Shown here one piece after another: positions 61,866 through 64,000 of a stretch of DNA of 64,000 nt. The position numbers and the translations under genes are program-made. This stretch comes from Pseudomonas serboccidentalis (GTDB taxonomy: Bacteria > Pseudomonadota > Gammaproteobacteria > Pseudomonadales > Pseudomonadaceae): contig NZ_CP101655.1 in NCBI RefSeq assembly GCF_028830055.1, positions 2,250,051 through 2,314,050 on the forward strand, read 5' to 3'. Position 1 is the stretch's first letter. Each line of letters starts with the position of its first letter. The notes beneath the pieces were generated by a model that was not told the DNA's origin, made no database searches, and worked only from the letters and a program-made list of their open reading frames with translations.

Positions 61866-64000
61866 GCCGGCACCTCCAGGTTTTTCACAGGGATCACATC
61901 GAATTCTTTCTTCAGTTGCGGCTGCGCCAGACGCTCTTTCCACGGGTCCTGTTCGAACGACAGGGAGAACTGCAGGCGTTCGTTCAGAGCCTTGCGGCGC
62001 TCGGGGTCTTCGAGCACGGCTTTCTTGATGTGCTCCATGCCGACCCGTTGCAGGTAGTGCACGGTGCGTTCGAGGTAGAAGGCTTCTTCGCGATACAGCT
62101 GCAGGAACGCGCCGTTGTATTCGCGGACTTCCTCGGCGGTTTTCAGCTTGACGAAGAATTCGGCGACTTCGGTCTTGATCCCGCCGTTGCCGCCGATGTA
62201 CATCTCCCAGCCGGAGTCGACGCCGATAATGCCTACGTCCTTGATCCCCGCTTCCGAGCAGTTGCGTGGGCATCCGGAGACGGCCAGCTTCACTTTGTGC
62301 GGCGACCACATGTTGAACAGGTCATGTTCCAGCTCGATGCCCAACTGTGTCGAATTCTGCGTGCCGAAGCGGCAGAATTCGCTGCCGACGCAGGTTTTCA
62401 CGGTGCGGATGGATTTGCCGTAGGCATGGCCGGACGGCATGTCGAGGTCCTTCCAGACACCGGGCAAGTCCTGCTTCTTGATCCCCAGCAGGTCGATACG
62501 CTGACCGCCGGTGACCTTGACCATGGGCACGTTGTACTTGTCGGCCACGTCGGCAATCCGCCGCAGTTCCGACGGGTTGGTCACGCCACCCCACATCCTT
62601 GGAACCACCGAATAGGTGCCGTCCTTCTGAATGTTGGCGTGGGCGCGCTCGTTGATCAGGCGCGATTGCGGATCGTCCTTGGCTTCGCCGGGCCAGGTGG
62701 AAATCAGGTAATAGTTCAGCGCCGGGCGGCACGTCGCACAGCCGTTGGGGGTGCGCCAGTTGAGGTAGCTCATGGTGCCGGCGATGGTCAGCAGGTGCTG
62801 TTCGCGAATGGCCTGGCGAATCTGCCCGTGGTTGAGGTCGCTGCAACCGCAGATGGCTTTTTCGCTCTTCGGTTTGACGTCCGCCGCGCCGCCGACGGTG
62901 TTGATCAGAATCTGCTCGACCAAACCAGCGCAGGAACCACAGGAACTCGCGGCTTTGGTGTGTTTTTTCACCTCATCGACACTGAACAGGCCGTGTTCCT
63001 GAATCGCCTTGACGATGGTGCCTTTGCACACGCCGTTGCAGCCGCAGACTTCGGCGGTGTCGGCCATGACCATGGCTTTGTCCTGGCCCTGATGTCCTAC
63101 GTCTCCGAGGGCGTTTTCGCCGAACATCAGGTGATCGCGGATCTCGCCAATGGCGTGATTCTCACGAATCTGGCGGAAATACCAACCGCCATCTGCCGTA
63201 TCGCCGTACAGACAAGCGCCGACCAGCACGTCATCCTTGATCACCAGTTTCTTGTATACGCCGCCGATCGGGTCGGAGAGGGTGATGGTTTCGGTGCCTT
63301 CGCCGCCCATGAAGTCGCCGGCGGAAAACAGGTCGATGCCGGTGACTTTCAATTTGGTCGAGGTCACCGAGCCCTGGTAGCGGGCGAAACCCAATTGTGC
63401 GAGGTGGTTGGCGCAGACTTTGGCCTGTTCGAACAGCGGTGCTACCAGGCCATAGGCAATGCCGCGATGGCTGGCGCACTCGCCGATGGCATAAATGCGC
63501 GGATCGTAGGTTTGCAGGGTGTCGTTGACCAGAATCCCGCGGTTGCACGGGATGCCGGCCTGTTCCGCCAGTTCGGTATTAGGGCGAATGCCGGCGGCCA
63601 TGACCACCAGATCAGCAGGGATGATGTCGCCGTTCTTGAATTGCACCGAGCCGACCCGGCCATTGCCGGCATCGTGCAGGGCCTGGGTCTGCTCGCACAG
63701 GCGAAAGTGCAGGCCACGGGATTCGAGGGCGCTTTGCAGCAGTTGGCCGCTGGTCTTGTCCAGTTGCCGCTCCAGCAGCCATTCGCCGAGGTGCACCACG
63801 GTGACGTGCATGCCGCGCAGCATCAGGCCGTTGGCGGCTTCGAGGCCGAGCAGGCCGCCGCCGATGACCACCGCGTGTTTGTGGGTTTTCGCGGTGTCGA
63901 TCATCGCCTGGGTGTCGGCGATGTCGCGGTAGCCGATCACACCCTGCAAGGTATTGCCAGGGATCGGCAGGATAAATGGCGTCGAACCGGTGGCGATCAA
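61862..64000 (-). CDS. nirB: NAD(P)H nitrite reductase large subunit (N-terminus outside window)
   Basis: 712 residues visible; about 130 residues with the first FAD motif lie beyond base 64000. Visible in order: second Rossmann motif HAVVIGGGLLGLEAANGLML, the BFD domain cysteines CGCNGVC and SCGSCAGL, a second BFD-like stretch CGCSDLNHG, GCATCRPALNYYL, and the siroheme/[4Fe-4S] domain with CVGSEFCRFGTQNS and CPRNCSEAGIKD. Reduces nitrite to ammonium using NAD(P)H in the cytoplasm. First gene of the operon in transcription order. Confidence 0.93.
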   Translation of the reverse strand: MIATGSTPFILPIPGNTLQGVIGYRDIADTQAMIDTAKTHKHAVVIGGGLLGLEAANGLMLRGMHVTVVHLGEWLLERQLDKTSGQLLQSALESRGLHFRLCEQTQALHDAGNGRVGSVQFKNGDIIPADLVVMAAGIRPNTELAEQAGIPCNRGILVNDTLQTYDPRIYAIGECASHRGIAYGLVAPLFEQAKVCANHLAQLGFARYQGSVTSTKLKVTGIDLFSAGDFMGGEGTETITLSDPIGGVYKKLVIKDDVLVGACLYGDTADGGWYFRQIRENHAIGEIRDHLMFGENALGDVGHQGQDKAMVMADTAEVCGCNGVCKGTIVKAIQEHGLFSVDEVKKHTKAASSCGSCAGLVEQILINTVGGAADVKPKSEKAICGCSDLNHGQIRQAIREQHLLTIAGTMSYLNWRTPNGCATCRPALNYYLISTWPGEAKDDPQSRLINERAHANIQKDGTYSVVPRMWGGVTNPSELRRIADVADKYNVPMVKVTGGQRIDLLGIKKQDLPGVWKDLDMPSGHAYGKSIRTVKTCVGSEFCRFGTQNSTQLGIELEHDLFNMWSPHKVKLAVSGCPRNCSEAGIKDVGIIGVDSGWEMYIGGNGGIKTEVAEFFVKLKTAEEVREYNGAFLQLYREEAFYLERTVHYLQRVGMEHIKKAVLEDPERRKALNERLQFSLSFEQDPWKERLAQPQLKKEFDVIPVKNLEVPA

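Overview
The window is about 64 kb of a Pseudomonas chromosome, most likely from the P. fluorescens group. The evidence is GC-rich coding sequence, an OprF porin preceded by sigX, cmpX, crfX and cmaX homologues, and at least 18 REP/REPIN repeats of the two kinds common in that group (arms around GTAGGAGCTGCCG.AGGCTGCGATC and around AGTGAGCCTGCTCGCGAT). From memory, several blocks keep P. aeruginosa PAO1 order: cysH-thrH-pabB, ppsR/ppsA, rraA-cmaX-crfX-cmpX-sigX-oprF and cobA-nasA-nirD-nirB.

Layout. 1-8.2 kb: end of a FATP-type acyl-CoA synthetase, an ankyrin protein, small conserved proteins, speE, an RraB-like protein, then a three-gene cassette of a circularly permuted ATP-grasp protein, an alpha-E protein and a transglutaminase. 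8.2-17 kb: a cytochrome c protein beside a 31-residue membrane peptide, a thiolase/multifunctional beta-oxidation pair, an amidotransferase, corA, plsC, a crotonase and tRNA-Ser(GGA). 17-25 kb: small proteins including two tandem glycine-zipper proteins, then an Rhs protein with an RNase A-like C-terminal toxin and a CdiI-type immunity gene. 25-37 kb: HAD hydrolase, SDR/LysR divergon, NCS1 transporter plus racemase, cysH, thrH, pabB, and a second ATP-grasp/transglutaminase-like cassette with a retropepsin-like protease. 37-46 kb: the methylcitrate (propionate) locus, GntR regulator-prpB-prpC-acnD-prpF-prpD. 46-64 kb: EamA exporter/MocR divergon, ppsR/ppsA, a hydrolase, rraA, the cell-envelope stress block ending in oprF, and the nitrate-assimilation operon nirB-nirD-nasA-cobA, which runs off the window end.

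How the genes fit together. The prp genes turn propionyl-CoA into pyruvate and succinate; PpsA, controlled by PpsR, carries pyruvate to phosphoenolpyruvate. NirBD and NasA reduce nitrate to ammonium, and CobA supplies the siroheme precursor that NirB needs. The accessory element is the Rhs toxin/immunity pair, whose last ~145 codons and immunity gene are visibly AT-richer than the Rhs core.

Signals that a gene list would miss: (1) a probable small RNA at 4607-4746 on the minus strand with promoter, terminator and two hairpin loops that both carry a CUCUCC anti-Shine-Dalgarno sequence; (2) a 158-bp near-perfect palindrome between ppsR and ppsA; (3) two palindromic operators before the prp regulator, one between the ribosome site and the start codon; (4) REP elements that supply stop codons or C-terminal residues of neighbouring genes, clearest in cobA; (5) two unrelated cassettes that each pair an ATP-grasp ligase with a transglutaminase-fold protein.
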